Positions 46,601 through 61,600 of a DNA stretch of 64,000 nt are shown piece after piece. The DNA comes from Oceanicola granulosus HTCC2516 (GTDB taxonomy: Bacteria > Pseudomonadota > Alphaproteobacteria > Rhodobacterales > Rhodobacteraceae): NCBI RefSeq assembly GCF_000153305.1, contig NZ_CH724110.1, forward strand, positions 91,082 to 155,081, in the 5' to 3' direction. The notes beneath the pieces were generated by a model that searched no databases, was not told where the DNA came from, and saw only the letters and a program-made list of their open reading frames with translations. The translations under genes and the position numbers were made by a program. The stretch's first letter is position 1; every line of letters begins with the position of its first letter.

Positions 46601-49600
46601 GGTGGTCGTGGTCGCCTCGTTGCGGCCGTTGGCCTTCACCGTGACGGATCCCGACTCCAGCACGTCGCCGTCCATCTGCGCCTTCACCGACCCCGAGACC
46701 TTGGCCTCGGACAGGAACACCGACGCCGAGGCCAGGACGCCGCCGGAGCCGCCCTTGGTGTTGGCCGTGGCCGTGTTGCCGAGGCGCGCGGTGCCGTCGT
46801 AGTTGGTCGCATCCATCGTCACCGCGCCCGTAGTGCGGATCTGGGCGGTGCTGCCGACCGTCGCCTCGACGTTCGCGCTCGAGGTCACTCGCGCGTCCGA
46901 CTGGGCGCCGTTGCCGCCGGCGAGCGAGACGTTGACGACCGTCACCTCGGTCAGCGCCGTGTTCTCGCCGCGCGCCAGCACGTCGAGGCTCGACGCCACG
47001 TAGCCGTCCAGCATCTGGCCGTCGAACCCGGCCTTCACCGCGCCGCCCACCCGCGACTCGGGCAGCATGACCGAGATCGAGATCCCGCCGCCGCCGCCGC
47101 CGTTCGCGACGGCCTTGGCGTAGTTGTGGCCGTAGGCTTCGACGTCGATCGGGGCGCCCTGCACCTCGAACTCGGCGGTGGAGCCCACCTCGGCCACAAC
47201 GTCGGCGCCGGTATCGATCAGTGCCGTCGCGTCCGCGCCGGAGCCGGAGGCGATCCCGACGCTGATCGCCAGGGCCGTTGCCACGGAGCGGTTGTCGCCC
47301 TCTGCGATGACGTCGACGTGGCTCGCGCCGGCGACGTCGCCGTCGAGCTCGGCCCGGACCTCGCCGCCGATGCGCGCCTCCAGCTTGGCCCCGCTGACCC
47401 CGACGATGCCGCCCGATCCGACGTCGCTGTCGACCACGGCATCGTTGTCGCCGATGGCGTGGACCTTCATCAGCCCGTTGGTCTGCAGGTCGGCGGTGTG
47501 GCCCACCAGCGCCTGCACGTCCGCGGCGGAGGTGATGGTCGCCACCGAGCCGGTGCCGACGCCGGCGAGGCTGCCGATCGCGACCGCGAGGCTGTCGGCC
47601 TCGGCGTAGTTCTTGCCCTGCGCCCAGACGCCGATGCTGCCCGATTGCAGCACGTCGCCGTCGAGGTCGGCCTTCACGCCACCCGCCACCTTGGCCTCGG
47701 AGAGGAACACCGATGCGGTCGCCAGAATGCCGCCGGAGCCGCCCTTGGTTACGGCCGTGGCCGTGTTGCCGAGGCGGGCGGTGCCGTCGTAGTTGGTCGC
47801 ATCCACCCTCACCGCGCCGGTGGTGCGGATCTTCGCCGCGGCGCCGACGGTGGCGTCCACGTCCGCCGCCGAGGTCACCTCGGCCTTCGACTGCGCCCCG
47901 TTGCCGCCGGCGAGCGAGATGTCGACGACGGTCACCGTCGTCTCGGCGGTGTTCTCGCCGCGCGCCAGGACGTCGAGGCTGGAGGCCACGAAGCCGTCCT
48001 GCATCTGTCCGTCGAACGCGGCCCGCACGGCGCCCCCGACCTTGGCGTCGGGCAGCATGACCGAGATCGAGAGCGTGCCGCCGCCGCCGCCGTTCGCCGC
48101 CGCCTTGGCGTAGTTGTCGCCGAAGGCCATCACGTCGACGGCCGCCCCCGAGACAGAGAGCTGCGAGGTCGAGCCGACGCGGGCGGTGACGTCGGCGCCG
48201 GTCTGGACCTCCGCCTCGGCGTCCGCGCCGCGCCCGGCCCCGAGGCCGACGGAGATCGCCAGCGCGTCGGCGCGGGCGTCGTTGTTGCCGCGGGCCGTCA
48301 CCTGCACCGCGCTCGCCCCGGCCACGTCGCCGTCGAGCTCGGCCAGGACCGCGCCGCCGATGCGGGCGGCCAGTGAGGAGCCCGAGATCCCGGCGATCCC
48401 GCCCGAGCCGCTGTCGCTGTCGGCGCGCGCGTCGTTCTCGCCGTCGGCCTCGACCGTCAGCGCCCCGCTCGTGGTCAGATCGCCGGTGGAGAGCACCTTG
48501 GCCTCGACGTCGGCGGCGCCGGTGATCGTGGCGGTGGTGCGGGTGCCGGTCGCGCCGAAGCCGCCGCCGATCGCGACGGCGAGCGTGTCGGCGTCGGCGT
48601 TGTTGCGGCCCGTGGCCGTGACGCCGATGCTGCTGGAGGAGGTCACCGTGCCGTTGAGCTGCGCCAGCACGCCGCCGGCGATCTCCGCGTCGGCGAAGAA
48701 CACGGCCGCGCCGCCGAGGATGCCGCCGGTGCCGCCCGAGGCGTTGGCCTTGGCGTGGTTCTTCACCGAGCCGTCGCTGTGGCGGGCGTCGACGGTGATC
48801 GCGCCGCCGGACAGGCTGACGCCGCTCTCGACGGTCGCCTCGATGTCCGCCGTGTCGAGAATCCGCGCCGTCGCGTTGGCGCCGGCGCCGCCGAACCCGG
48901 CGATCGAAACGCTGGCGACGATAGCGTCGGCGCGGGCGTCGTTGAAGCCGTCGGAGGTGATGCTGATCGCGCCGCTCGCGGTGAGGGTCGCGTTGCCCCC
49001 TGCCCCGGCCATGACCCGGCCGCCGATCTCGGCGGTCGGCAGCGCCGCGCCCACCGAGATGCCGACGAGGCCGAAGGTCGCGCCGGTCGTGTCGGCATCG
49101 GCGGTGCGGCTGGCGGTGGCGTCGACGGTGATCGTGCCGTCGCCGCTGCCGCCGGTGGTGGCGGTGACGGCGGTGGCGGTGCCGCGCACCGCGTCGCCCG
49201 GCCGCGTGCCGACGAAGGCCTCGGTCCGGCTGTCGATGGTCGCGCCGGCGATGCTGACGTCGATCGCGCTGGCGAGCCCGACGGCGATGCTGACGTTGCG
49301 CGCCGTCGCCGTCTCCGTGGCGGTGGCGAGCACGTCCACCTCCGCCGCGGTGACGGTCGCGCTTTCGCCCACGTAGGCGAGGGTCCGGCCGGCGACGGTG
49401 GTGTCCGTCAGCGTCAGGCCGAGCGTGATCCCGCCCGAGGCGCCGATGCTGACCGGCGTGGCCGTCGCGTTCAGCGTCGCGGTGCCCTGCACCAGCAGCT
49501 TGCCGCCCGTCAGCGTCACCGTCGTCGGCCCGCCCGCCGGGGCGGGATCGGCCAGGGTGACGCCCGCGTCGGGATCGAAGCCGAAGTTCGGCTTGCCGCT

Positions 49601-52600
49601 GCGGACCAGCGTGTGGCCGCCGCTGCCCTGGCTGCGCAGGAACACGTCGCGCTGGTAGACCGCGTCGCCCGACTCGCTGTCGTACTCGAACTCCGCCAGC
49701 CGGATCGTGCCGTCGCCATCGTTGATGACGTAGTATTCCTGCCCGCTCTCGAGCCCCTCGATGGCGTCGCCGCCGGCAAAGTAGGTGACGATCTCGCCGG
49801 TGACGAAATCGGTGCTGCCCACGTAGATCGAGTTGCTCGCGGTCTCGACCACGTCGCGCAGTGTCAGGGCGCGGTCGCCGACATAGGCCTCGGTGGTGCG
49901 GTCCACCGCGCCGTTCATCACCGCGGCCGACCCGGCCAGCGCGAGCCCGATGGCCACGCTGGTCCCGTCCGGGACCGCGTCGGCGAGGGAGTCGGCGGTC
50001 ACCTTCAGATCGGTGGCCTGCACGTTGGTGGCGCCGTCGGCCCAGGCCAGCGTCGCGCCGCCCACCGAGGCGTCGGCGACGATGACCGACACCGCCGCCG
50101 CGCTCGCGGCGACGCCGATGGAGGTGGCCACCGCGTCGTGATCGCTGTCGGCGTCGATCGTCACCTCGTCGCCGAGCGCGGTGAGGGTGGCGCTGCGCGC
50201 GTGCGCCTCGACCGTGCTGTCGAGGTTGGACCGGCTTACCGCGCCCGCGCCGGCGCCGCCGATGGAGATCGAGATCGCCGCGACCGACGCCCGGGCGAAG
50301 CTGTCGGTCTGGGTCGAGCGGGCGATGATCGCGATGTCGCCGGAGCCCGTCGCGGTCGCGGCGCTGTCGCTGATCGTGGCGCGGACGGCGTTGCGGATGT
50401 CGTTCTGCGCGTTGCCCACCCCGACCGCGAGGCCGGCCAGGCCGCCGCTGATGGAGACCGTCACCAGGTCGGCCACCGCCTTCGACGTGTCGATCGCCTG
50501 CACCGTGAGGTCTCCGGCGGCCTCGAGGACGCTGTCGGCGCCGACCTTCGCCTCGACCGTCGAGCGCGAGGTGTTGCGCGCCTCCGCGCCGGCGCCGGCC
50601 GCCGCGCCGCCGATGGCGGCGGTGATCGCGACCGCGACGGCGTCGGGCTTGGTGGTGAGCGTGGTGTCGGTGTTGGCGTCCACGAGCAGCGCGCCGCCCT
50701 CGGCCTCGACCGTGGAATTGTCCACCTCGGCCCGCACCGTGCTGGTGCTGTCGTTGGTGGCGACGGCCGCCGAGATGGCGAGCGAGACCCCCGCGATGCC
50801 CCCCGACAGGGCGAAGGAGGCCGCGACGGCGTCGGCGTCGACGGTGAGGTTTTCGGTCGCGTCGACGGTGACGGTCGTGCCCGCCGTGACGGACTGGCCG
50901 TCGGCCGCGTCGGCGTCGGTGATCGCCGCCTCGGTGAGGCTGGTGATGGTGTTGGAGGTGACCGCCGCGCCGACCGCGCCGGCCAGCGAGAAGCCGCCCG
51001 AGATCGCGATCGAGACCGCGGCGCCGATGCCGTCGACCTCGATGTCGGCGGTCGTGGTCGCCCGCACCAGCACCGAGCCCTCGGCGTCGACCTTGCTGTC
51101 GTCGATCTTCGCCCGCACCGTGCCGCTGTGGATGTTGTCGGCGAATGCGAGCGCCAGGCCGATCGAGATCGCCGCGGTGCTGCTGCCCGCGATCGACACC
51201 GTCGCCGCGACCGCGAGCGTGTCCACGATGGTCGTGTCGCTGGCGATCATGCTCAGGCTGCCCGGCAGCGTCACCACGCTGCCGGACTCCACCAGCGCCT
51301 CCGCCACGGTCGCGCTGCGGGTCTCGGCCACCGCGGCGGTGACCGCCACGTCGACGGCCACGGCGCCCGAAATGGCGACCGACAGCGCCACCGCGACGGC
51401 CGTGGTGTCCACGTCGCCGTCCGCCGTGGCGCTCAGGTTCAGCGGCGACGCGCCGGTCAGGGTGATGCCGGAGTCGTGGATCTTCGCCCGGACCTGCGAG
51501 CCGTATTCCGACTTGGCCACCGCGGCGGCACCGCTCAGGGTCACCGACGCCGAGCCGCTGGCGGCGACGTTCACCACCGCCGCGACGGCGGTGGTGCGGA
51601 TGTCCGCCCGGTCGAGCGCGGTCACGCTCGCGGCGACGGCCGACACCGTGCTGTCTGCGATTTCCGCGGTGATGCTGTTGGAGAGCACCGCGTTGGCCGA
51701 GCCGCCCGCGCCGGCGCCGCCGACGGCGAAGGTGCCGCCGACAGAGACCGACACCGAGGCCGAGACCGACGTGGTGGTGACCGAGAGCCGGTCGCTCCCC
51801 TCGACGCTGCGCGCCCGCACCGTGACGGTGCCCGCGCCGGTGACCGACGAGCCGGTGCCGACCTTGGCCGTGACCGCGCTAGTCACCGCCACGTCGACGA
51901 GGCCGACCGAGATGGCGACGCTGATCCCACCGGTGCTGCCGGCGCCGACGGAGATCGAGGCCGAGACGACGGTCGAGGTGATCGCGTTGGTGCCGTAGGC
52001 GTCCAGCGTGACGTTGCCGGGCGTGGTGAGGGTCGAGTCGAGGATGCTGGCCTCGGTGGTGCCGCCGACATCGACGTCGGCGCTGACCACCGCCGCCGAG
52101 ATCGCGGCACCGGCGGTGCTGCCGACCCCGATGCTGATCGAGGCCGCGACCGCGACGGTGTCGATGTCGCTGTCGCTGCGCGCCACCACGGTGACGCCGG
52201 AGGGATCGGTCACGGTGGCGCCGTTCAGCCCGGCGAGGACGGCCGTGTTCACCTCCACCACGGGCCGCGTGGCCGAGACGGCGATCGAGACGCCCGCGGT
52301 CGAGCCGACGGCGGCGCTGATCGAGGCGGAGACGCCGACGGTGTCGACATCCGCCCGGTCGGTCGCGGTGACCGAGAGCGCGCCCACGCTGTTCAGCGTC
52401 GCGGCGCCGACCAGCGCCGCCACCGCGTTGCCCAGCGTGTTGCCGACCTCGACGCCCGAGCCGGTCGCGCCGATGTTGACCGAGCCGCCCGCCGACACCG
52501 ACACGCTCGCGGCGACGGCGACGGCGGTGATGTCCGTGCTGTTCGTCGCCGAAACGGTGACGCCGCCGGAGCCGTTCACCACCACGTCGCCGTCGACCCT

Positions 52601-55600
52601 GGCGGAGAGGTCGGTGTTGACCTCGTTGTCGACCAGCGTCACCGAGATCGCCGCGGCGATGCCGACGCCGGACCCGGACCCGACGCTCAGCGAGAACGAC
52701 GCGGCGACGCCCACCGCGTCCACGTCGGAGCTGTCGCTGGCGAGCACCGCGAGGCTGCCGGCATTGACAACGCCGCCGGACACCTGCGCCGCCACCGTGT
52801 TGTCGAGCACGTTGTCGACGTCGGCCCCGGCCCCGGCGCCGCCGATGTTGACGGTCCCGCCGCCCGCCGCGGCGACGCTCGCCGCGACGCCGACCGCCGT
52901 CACCTGTCCCGTCGCCGTCGCGCCGACGGCAAGGCTGCTGCCGCTCACCGTCGAGCCGGTGACCAGCGCCCTGGTGACGCCCGTGCTGCGGTTCTCCGCC
53001 TCGGTCACCGCCACCGACAGCCCCACGGCGGCGCTCCCGGAGCCCGCCGCGACGCTGACCGACGCGGCGACCACCACGGCGCTCAGCTTCGGCGCGGTCC
53101 GCTCGGTCGCGGCGAACAGGTCGATGACCTGCGTCCCCTTGGTGAGCGTGTGCCCGCCGGCGAGACCGGCGCTGGTGAGGTCGACGGCGCTGCCGCCGCT
53201 GCTCAGCGCCAGCTGGATCCGGCCGTCCCCGGCCGCGAGCACGTGGTAGGTCTGCCCGTCCACCAGCCCGCCGATCACCGGGAAGCCCGCCTCGACCGCG
53301 TAGACCACCGTGTCGCCGGCCACGAGCCCGGCCGCGTCGCCGACGTAGATCGTGTCGTCGGCGATCCGCACCACCTCGATCTCGCGGCCCTGCCCGCCGG
53401 GATCGCCGATGCGCACCTTGCTGCCGGCGACTTCCTCCGACCCGTTCCAGAGCGCGAGCGTCTGCTGCCCGCCGGCGGAGTTGGTGGTGAGGTCGATCGC
53501 CGGGCCGCCCGCGGTGTGGGCGAGCCGGATCTTGCCGTCGTCGGCGGCGAGCACGTAGTAGACGTCGGCGATGTCGTCGCCGTTGCCGTCGAACGTGTCG
53601 CTCAGCCCGCCGATGTCGCTGCCGCCCTCGGCGGAATAGAGCACCTGGCTGCCGGCCGTGAAGCCGGCGGCGTCGCCGACGTAGATCGTGTCGGCGGCCG
53701 CGTCGACGATGTCCTCGCGGACCCGCGTGGCGCGGAAGGTGCCGCTGCCGTCGCTCTCGGCGGCGTCGACCGTCACGGTGCCGCCCGCCGAGATGACGGA
53801 CTCGTCCACCACCGCCCGCGCGATGCCGGTATAGTCGTTCTTCGCGCTCGCGCCCGCCGCGCCGATGCTGCCGGAGATCGTCGTCGACGCGCTGACGCTG
53901 ACGCTCGCGGCGATCGACTTGACCGCGAGGCTGGCGCCCGAGAGCAGGTCGATGTCGACGAAGCCGCCGGCCACGATGTCGGCCCGCTCCACGCCCGCCG
54001 TCACCAGCGTGCCGACGGTGTTGCGCGCCACCGCGATGCTCGCCACGGCGCCGAAGGACAGCCCGCCGTTGCTGGCGGTGACGCTGATCGCCGCCGACAC
54101 GTTGAGCGCGTCCACGGCGGTCGTGCTCTGCGCGGAGATGGTGACGTTGCCGGCCGTCACCTCGGCATCGGCGTCCTTCGTGCCGTCGCGCACCAGCGCC
54201 TCGACCACCCCGCCGACATCGTTGCTGGCATGGGCCACGAGCACCGACAGCCCCGCCGCCACCGACCCGCTCGAGCCCGAGATCGACAGCGCCGCCGCGA
54301 TGCCGACGACGTCGATGGAGCCGCCGCCCGTCGCCGCCAGCGTCAGGTCGCCGCCGGACGTCAGGGTCGACGCGTCGATCAGCGCCGAGGTCTCGGTGGT
54401 GACGCTGTTGTCGGCGACCGAGAGCACCACGTTCAGGGTGACCGCCGCGCCCGAGCCGCTCGAGGCCGAGACGGTTGCCGAGGCCGCGACGACCTTGGCG
54501 TCGATGGCGGCGCTGTTGGTGGCGGTGATCGAGGTCGCGCCGGTGACATGGGCATAGGCGCCGTTGACGAGGCCCGCGTCGATGTCGTTGGCGATGCTGT
54601 TGAAGGCGAAGGCCCCGGTGCCCGCCCCGCTGAGGGTGAAGCCGCCGCTCACCGCCACGTCCACCGACGCCGCCACGGCGACGACGTCGATCGTCGCGGT
54701 CGAGCTGGCGCTGATCGTGAGGCTGCCCGCGCCCGCCTCGGCCGGCGTGCCGATGGTGGCGTCGTCGACCTCGGCGCGGGTGACGTTGGCGATCTCGTTG
54801 ACTGCCACCGACGCCGTCACGCCGACCGCGACCGTCGGGTTGTTGCCGCTGGAGATTGTCGCGCTGATCGTGGCGCTGACGATGTCGGCGTCGATGGCGC
54901 TGTTGTCGAGCGCGGTGAGCGCCACCGCCCCCGGCACCGCCAGGTGCGCGCCCCCGTCGAGCACCGCCTCCACGTGCGTGGCCGACAGGTTGACCGCCAC
55001 CGAGGCGTCGACGCTGACGTCGACGTTGGTGCCGCTCGACGAGTTCGACACCGACACTCCGGCCATGACCGAGACGGCGTCGATCGTCGCGTTCGACGTC
55101 GCCGACAGGCTCGCGCCGCCGCTGGTCGAGATCACCGTCGCGTTGCCGATCCGGGCGCGGGTGATGCTCGAGCCGGTGCCCTCGCCGACGGTGATGTCGG
55201 CCGGATCGCCGGCGGCCGGCGTGCCGCTGTCGTCGTCGCCGATCACGATGGTCTCGGTGCCGAGCCCGATCTTGTTGACCGCGACCGCCGCGCCGAGCGC
55301 GCCGGTGATCGACGTGCCGCTCGAGGCGTTCGACACGCTGAGCCGCGCCGCGATGGCGTTGGCGTCGATGTCCATGCCGTTCACCGCGGTCAGCGCCACC
55401 GGCCCGGCGAGGCTCAGGCTCGGCCCGGTCATGCCGGTGCCGACGATCTCGGCGATGGCGTCGCTGTCGATGTCGTTGAGCGCGATGGCCCCGGTCGCGT
55501 TGGCGTTGACGTTGGTGCCGCTCGACGAGCTGGTCACGCTGAGCGCCGCGCCGAAGGCGGTCGCGTCGATGCGCGCGGTGCTGCTGGCGGTCATCGTCAG

Positions 55601-58600
55601 CCCGCCCGCGCTCGCGGTGACGTCGGCGTCGACGATCTGCGCCGCGGTGCGCATCGCGATGTCGTTCTCGACGATGGACAGGCCCAGCCCGACCCCCACC
55701 GTCGAGCCGGAATCGCCCACGTTGACCGAAACGCTGCCCGAGCCGGCGAGCGCGCTGATCGTGCTGGTGTCGGTCGCGCTCATCGTCACGCCGCCGGTCG
55801 CGGTGACGGCGCTGTCGGTGACGACCGACCCGATTGTGCGCGAGGTGATGAGCGCCTCGGTCGCGCCGGTGATCGCGTTGCCCGAGCCCGACCCCGCGCC
55901 GGCGAGCGCCAGCGGCCCGCTCTTGTTGGCGAGCGCCGCCGAGACGGCGAAGGTCAGCGCGTCGATGCTGCCCGAGAAGCCCGCCGTCAGCCCGAGCGTC
56001 GCCGCGTCGACGGTCGCGCCGCGCACGGCCGCGCTGGTGTTCAGCGTGATCTCGTTCTCCGCCGCCGCCGCGCCGACCGCGATGGCGCCGAGGTCGCCGC
56101 CGTTGGAGGCGAAGGCCAGCGCGCCCGAGCCGGCGTCGGCGTCGATCCGGGCGGAATTGGTGGCGGTGAAGCCGACGGCGCCGGTGCTGGTCAGGCCGCC
56201 GCCGACCAGCTCCGCGCGGGTGTTCAGGGTCGCCAGATTGACCGACCCGGCCCCGGCGCCGGCGAAGGCGTCCGAGCCGTTGGTGCTCCCGGCGAGCGCG
56301 CCGGCGATGGTCAGGGTCTCGATCTCCGACTCGTTGCTGGCGGTGAAGCTCGCCGAGCCCGCACTCAGGGTGCTGTCGGTGGCGTCGGCGATGGTGTCGC
56401 TGTCGATCTCGTTGACGGCGATCGACGCACCGATGGCGGCCTTGCTCTCGCCGCTCGTCGAGCCCGCCGCGAAGGCCGCGCCGCCCGAGTCGGTGGTGAT
56501 CGCCGAGCTGTCCGTCGCCGTCAGCGCCAGCGCGCCGGTGGTGTCGACCGTGCTGCCCGCGCCGATCCGCGCCAGCTGCTCCTGGTCGACCAGCGTGACG
56601 GCCACGCTGCCCGCGCCGGCGAAGCTGAAGTCGCTGCTGCCGCCGCTCGAGCCGCTCGACGAGGTCGACACGACCCCGGCGACGGCGATCGAGATCGTGT
56701 CGACCACCGTCTCGCCGAGCGCGTCGCCGTGAACGCCGCCGCCCGCCGCGTTCAGCACGTTGCCGCCCATCGCGCGGCCCCAGGTCTCCTGGTCGATCAC
56801 GTTCACCGCGACCGAGCCGGTCACCCCGGCGTCGCCGTTGAGCGAGAAGCTCAGGCCGCCGGTGACGTTGTCGAGCTCGAGCCGGTCGGCGCCGCGCATC
56901 AGGATCGCCTGGTCGGCATGGGCACCGGTGTTGTCGGCGTTGATGTGGGCCCCCTGCCCGATCACGCCCTTGGTCTCGCCCTCGTGCACCACCACGACGA
57001 CCGACGCGGCGAGGCCGACGTCGGTGTCGTTGCTGTTGCCGTTGGACTGGCCGTTGCTCTGCTGGCCGAGCGAGGCCGACGCCGCTATGGCGAGGCCGAA
57101 GATGTCGTCGCTGCTCGTCGCCGCGACGGCGACGCCGCGCACGTCCTGCGTGCCCTGGTCGCCGCTCGCGTCGATGATCCCGTCCTTGATCGTCACCGCG
57201 TCGCCGTTGCCGCGCCCGGTGACGAGCGCCCCGGCGCCGATCTCGGCCCGGGTGACGTCAATGTCGACCAGCACCCCGAGGGAGATGCCCACCGAGCTGT
57301 CCTGCAGCGACACGCCCGCCGTGCCGGCGTAGGAGTCGACGTCCGTCGTGCTGTCGGCGGTGACGACGACGCTGCCGTCGGCGTCGGCCAGCAGGGTGCC
57401 GAGCCCCATCGTGTCCGGCACGCCGAGACCGGCATGGGTGGTGGACAGGTTGACCAGCACGTTCGCCGCGCCCGCCCCCGAGGTGGTCTGGCCGACCCCG
57501 ATGTTGATCGTGAGCTGGAACACGTCCTCGGCGCTCGTCGCCTGCACGAGGATGTCGCCGCCCGCGTCGAGCACCGTCTGGCCGGCCGCCGCTGCGGGCA
57601 CCGAGACCAGCGCCTCGGTGGTCTTCTCGATCACGGTGACGTCGAGCCCGATGCCGATGCCGCCGCCCTTCTGCGAGAAGGCGAGCGAGCCGGCGAAGTT
57701 CACGATCTCCACCGCGTCGTCGGCGGTGACCGCGATGTCGCCGTCCGTCGCGGTGACCGACGCGCCGCCGCCGATCTCGGCCGTCGTCGTCGCGAGCACC
57801 ACGTTGATGACGCCCGATCCGGCTCCCGCGTCGGTGCCGCTGTCCTGCCCGCCGCCGAGCCCGACCGACGCGCCGATGGCGATGCCGGTGGCCTCGATGC
57901 TGGTGATGACGTCGTCGACGATGTCGCCGACATACTCGATGTCGCCGAACAGCGGCACGTCGAGCTTCAGCGCCGCGACGCCGAAATCGGCGTCCACGCC
58001 CACGCTGCCCTTGGCCGCGACGGTGCTGTCGGCGCCGATGCTGGCCTCGGTGTCGGCGTCGATCACGTTGACGACCAGCGCCGCGCCCACCGAGGTGCCG
58101 CTGCCCTGGCTCGAGCCGCCGCCCTTGGCCTGCACGATGGAGCCGCCGCCGGCGGTGTTGCTCAGCCCACTCTGGGTGCGCGCGGTGACGTCGACGTCGC
58201 CGGTCTCGGCGGTGACGGTCGCGCCGTCGGCGATCGTCGCCTTCGTGGTGAAGTCGCCGACCACGATCCCCGCCGCCCCGGCGACGGCCACGGTCTTGCC
58301 CGAGCTGTTGGTCCCGCCGCTCTGCTTGGCGCCCGCGCCCGACAGCGCCAGCGCGCGCAGCTCGTTGACCTCGCCGTCGCTGGTCCCGGCCTCGACCGTG
58401 ACCGAGCCCGCCGTGGTGTCGCCGTCGCCCAGCGTCGCCTCGGCCGTCGTCACCGCCACGACGACCGACACCGCCGCGCCGACCGCGGTGGTCGACCCGC
58501 TGGAGCTGCCGCCGCCGCCGCCGGAGCCGCTCGAGGACGAGCTGCCGCCCTTGACCAGCGCCAGGCCCGTCGCCTCGGTGCGCCCGTCGGCGTCGTTGAG

Positions 58601-61600
58601 CGCCTCGACGGTGAGCGCGCCGGTGGAGTCGATGGTGCGGCCGTTGGCGATGGTCGCGATGGCGGCGGTGTTGATCACCACCGCGCCGAGCGCCGCCGCG
58701 GCCTGGATCTGCGCGCCCTGCTGCTGGACGGATCCCTGCTGCGCCTGCCCGCCCTGCCCCGTCGGGTTCTGGGTGCGGTTGTTGGCGGTCTGGTTCTGCG
58801 TCGCAGCGCGCCCGCCCGGATTCGGATCCGACAGCGAATTGTCGGAGCGGGTGTCGACAAAGTCCTTCTCCTTCTGCGTCCGCTGGCTCGCGCCGGTCTG
58901 ACTGGAGGAGGATTTCTGCTTCTCGCCCTCGGCGCTGCCGGTGACGAGCGTGACGGAGACGGTCGCGTTGGTGGCCCGGACGGTGACGTCGTTCGCCCGC
59001 TCCGCGCCGGTCGAGACGTCGCGGTCGAGCAGCGCGCCCGCGTCGTCCTCGGCCCAGCCGAGCGCCACCGCGGCGCCCACGCCGGTCTTGCCGCCCTTGG
59101 TGTCGGCGTCGGCCTCGGTCTGCATCGCCAGCGTCGTGTCGGCGGTGACCTCGAGGTCGCCCGCCACGCCGAGCGCGGCGGTCCCCGCCAGCACCTGCGC
59201 CGTCGTGGTGTTCTCCGACACCGCCAGCGCCACCGCGCCGCCGACATTGGTGGTGCCGCTCGCGCCGACCACGCCGGCCTGCGCCAGCGTCACCGCCCGG
59301 TGCCCGCCGTCGGCGTCGACCGCGAGGTCGCCCGCGCCGCTCACCGTCGCGTCGCCCACGATCTCGGCCGTCGCATCGTGGCCCGCGATGGTCAGCGCGA
59401 AGCCGATGCCGACGCCCGTCGACGTCCCCGTCGTCGCCCGCGCCGGCACCGAGGTGGTCAGCGTGTAGGTCTCGGCGTCCGCCCCGACCCGGCTCGCGCC
59501 GATGTCGGTGCCCGCGTCGTCGCCGTCGCGCACGGTGATGATCGCCCCGGTGTCGAACGCGCCGCGGGTCGTGCCGTCGGCGTAGTTGACGGAGATCGAC
59601 CCCGACACCGCCGTCTCGCCGCCCGACGCGCCCGAGATGGTGCGCACCCCGTAGGCGTGGGTGGCGTTGACGAGGGTGCCGGTCCCGGCGCTCGACAGCT
59701 CCACGAGCTCGCCGCGCATCGCGTCCTCGTAGCTCGCCGCGAGGCCGAGCTTGCCGTCCCCGCCGAGGTTGACGAAGTAGGTCGTCCCGTCGGACAACCC
59801 GCCGATCGGGCTGCTGCCGGCGGAGTAGACGACCGCGTCGCCCGTCACGAGGCCCTGCCGGCTCTCGAGCGTGATCTCGAAGGACTCCCCGGCGAAGGTG
59901 ATGTCTTCCTTGTTGGTCGCCGAGACGGCCGTGGAGCTGTCGTCGTCGCCCCGGATCAGCCGGTGCGCGGAGCCGGTGCCGCTGCTCGTCAGGTCGATGG
60001 CGCTGCCGCCGGCGGAGCTGGCGAGCTGGATCTTCCCGTCGTCGGCGAGGATCACGTGGTAGGTCGCTCCGTCCGACAGGCCGCCGATGGCGGTGCCGTC
60101 GGGATCGGCCTTGTAGACGACCTCCTCGTCCGCGACGAACGCCACCTCCGGCTCGCCCACCTCGATCGTGTCCTCGGCCGGGTCGACCTTGCTCGCGTCG
60201 CCCGCGCTGATGTCGATGCTGCGCGCCGCCATGCCGGCCGTCGCGCTGACGCCGTCGCCGGTGACGCTGGCGTTGCGGATCAGGCCGATGTTGTCCACGT
60301 CGGACACGTTGACCGCGACGCCCGCGCCGACGGTGAAGCCGTTGGTGCTGTTGACCGCCCGCCCGTCCGCGTCGGCCGCGCCGTCGGCGTTGGTCTCGCT
60401 CGCCACCGTCACCGCGCCCTGCGCGTCGATCATCGCGGTGCCGGTGCCCTCGCCCGCGATCATCGCCTGGCTGCTGGTGCTCGAGATGTTGAGCCCGATC
60501 GCCGCCGCGACCGTCGGCGCGCCCGAGTTCGAGCTCTGCGTCACGCCCTGCCCGTTGCGCGTCGACTGCGCGTTGGTGCCGCCGGCCTGGTTGGCGGTGT
60601 TCACCTGGCTCGTCGTCTGCTGCTGGGTCTGGTTGCCGCTGCCGCTGGTCTGCTTGTTGCCCTTCGCCGCCGCCTCGGCGGCCCCGCGCGAGGCGGTCAT
60701 CGCCCGGCTCAGCACCGAGACGCCGCCGCCGGTGACGACGCTGCCGGCGATGGAGGCGAGCACCGTGTCCTCGGCGATGGCGAGGCCGAGCGACGCGCCG
60801 ATGGCCGCCTTGGTGCCGTCGACGCTGCCCTCGGCGAGCGCCCGCGTGTCGGTCGTCAGCTCGGCGTGCACCGCCACGTCGCCGCCGCCATCGACGATGC
60901 TCGCGCCCGGATCGAGATCGGCGGTGACGCTGTTCTGGATCGCGGTGATCGCCGCGACCGGGGTGACGGCGCTGCCGCCGGTGTTGGCGTTGCTGCCGGT
61001 GGTGCCGCCCGACTGGGTGGTCGCCGCCGTCGCCGACGCGCCGCCGACCGCCTGCGCGAGGCCGTCGTGGCTGCCCGTCGCGGCGATGGTGACGTGGTCC
61101 GGGCGGAAGAGCAGCGACGTGTCGGCGAGCCGCGCCGTCGTGTCCATGTCGGTGGCGAGCACCGAGACCGACGCGCCGACGCCGAGCGCGTTGCCGCTCT
61201 GGCTGGTGTTGGTGCGGTTGTTGCCCTGGCCCGTGCGCTGCTGCTGGCCGGTGTTCTGCTGGCCCTGCTGCTGCTGGGGCTGGTTGAGCGCCGCCGTGCG
61301 GTCCTGCGCCGCGGCGGTGATCGCGTCGCTCTCCATCGTCGAGGTGGCGAGGATGTCGACCCCGCCGCCGCCGTTGACCGTCACCGACGACGCCCCGGCG
61401 ATCAGCGCCTCGGTCGTCACCGCCGACAGGTTGAGCGCGAACGACCCGGCCACGCCGGTCCCCGCGCCGCTCGCGCCGGAGGTCGCGCCGGCCGAGAAGA
61501 CGTGCGCCTCGTCGTCGCCCCGCACGGCCATGCCGGCCACGACCGACACGCTGCCCGCCTGGATCACCGCGTCCTGCACCAGCGCCCGCACCGTCCCGGT

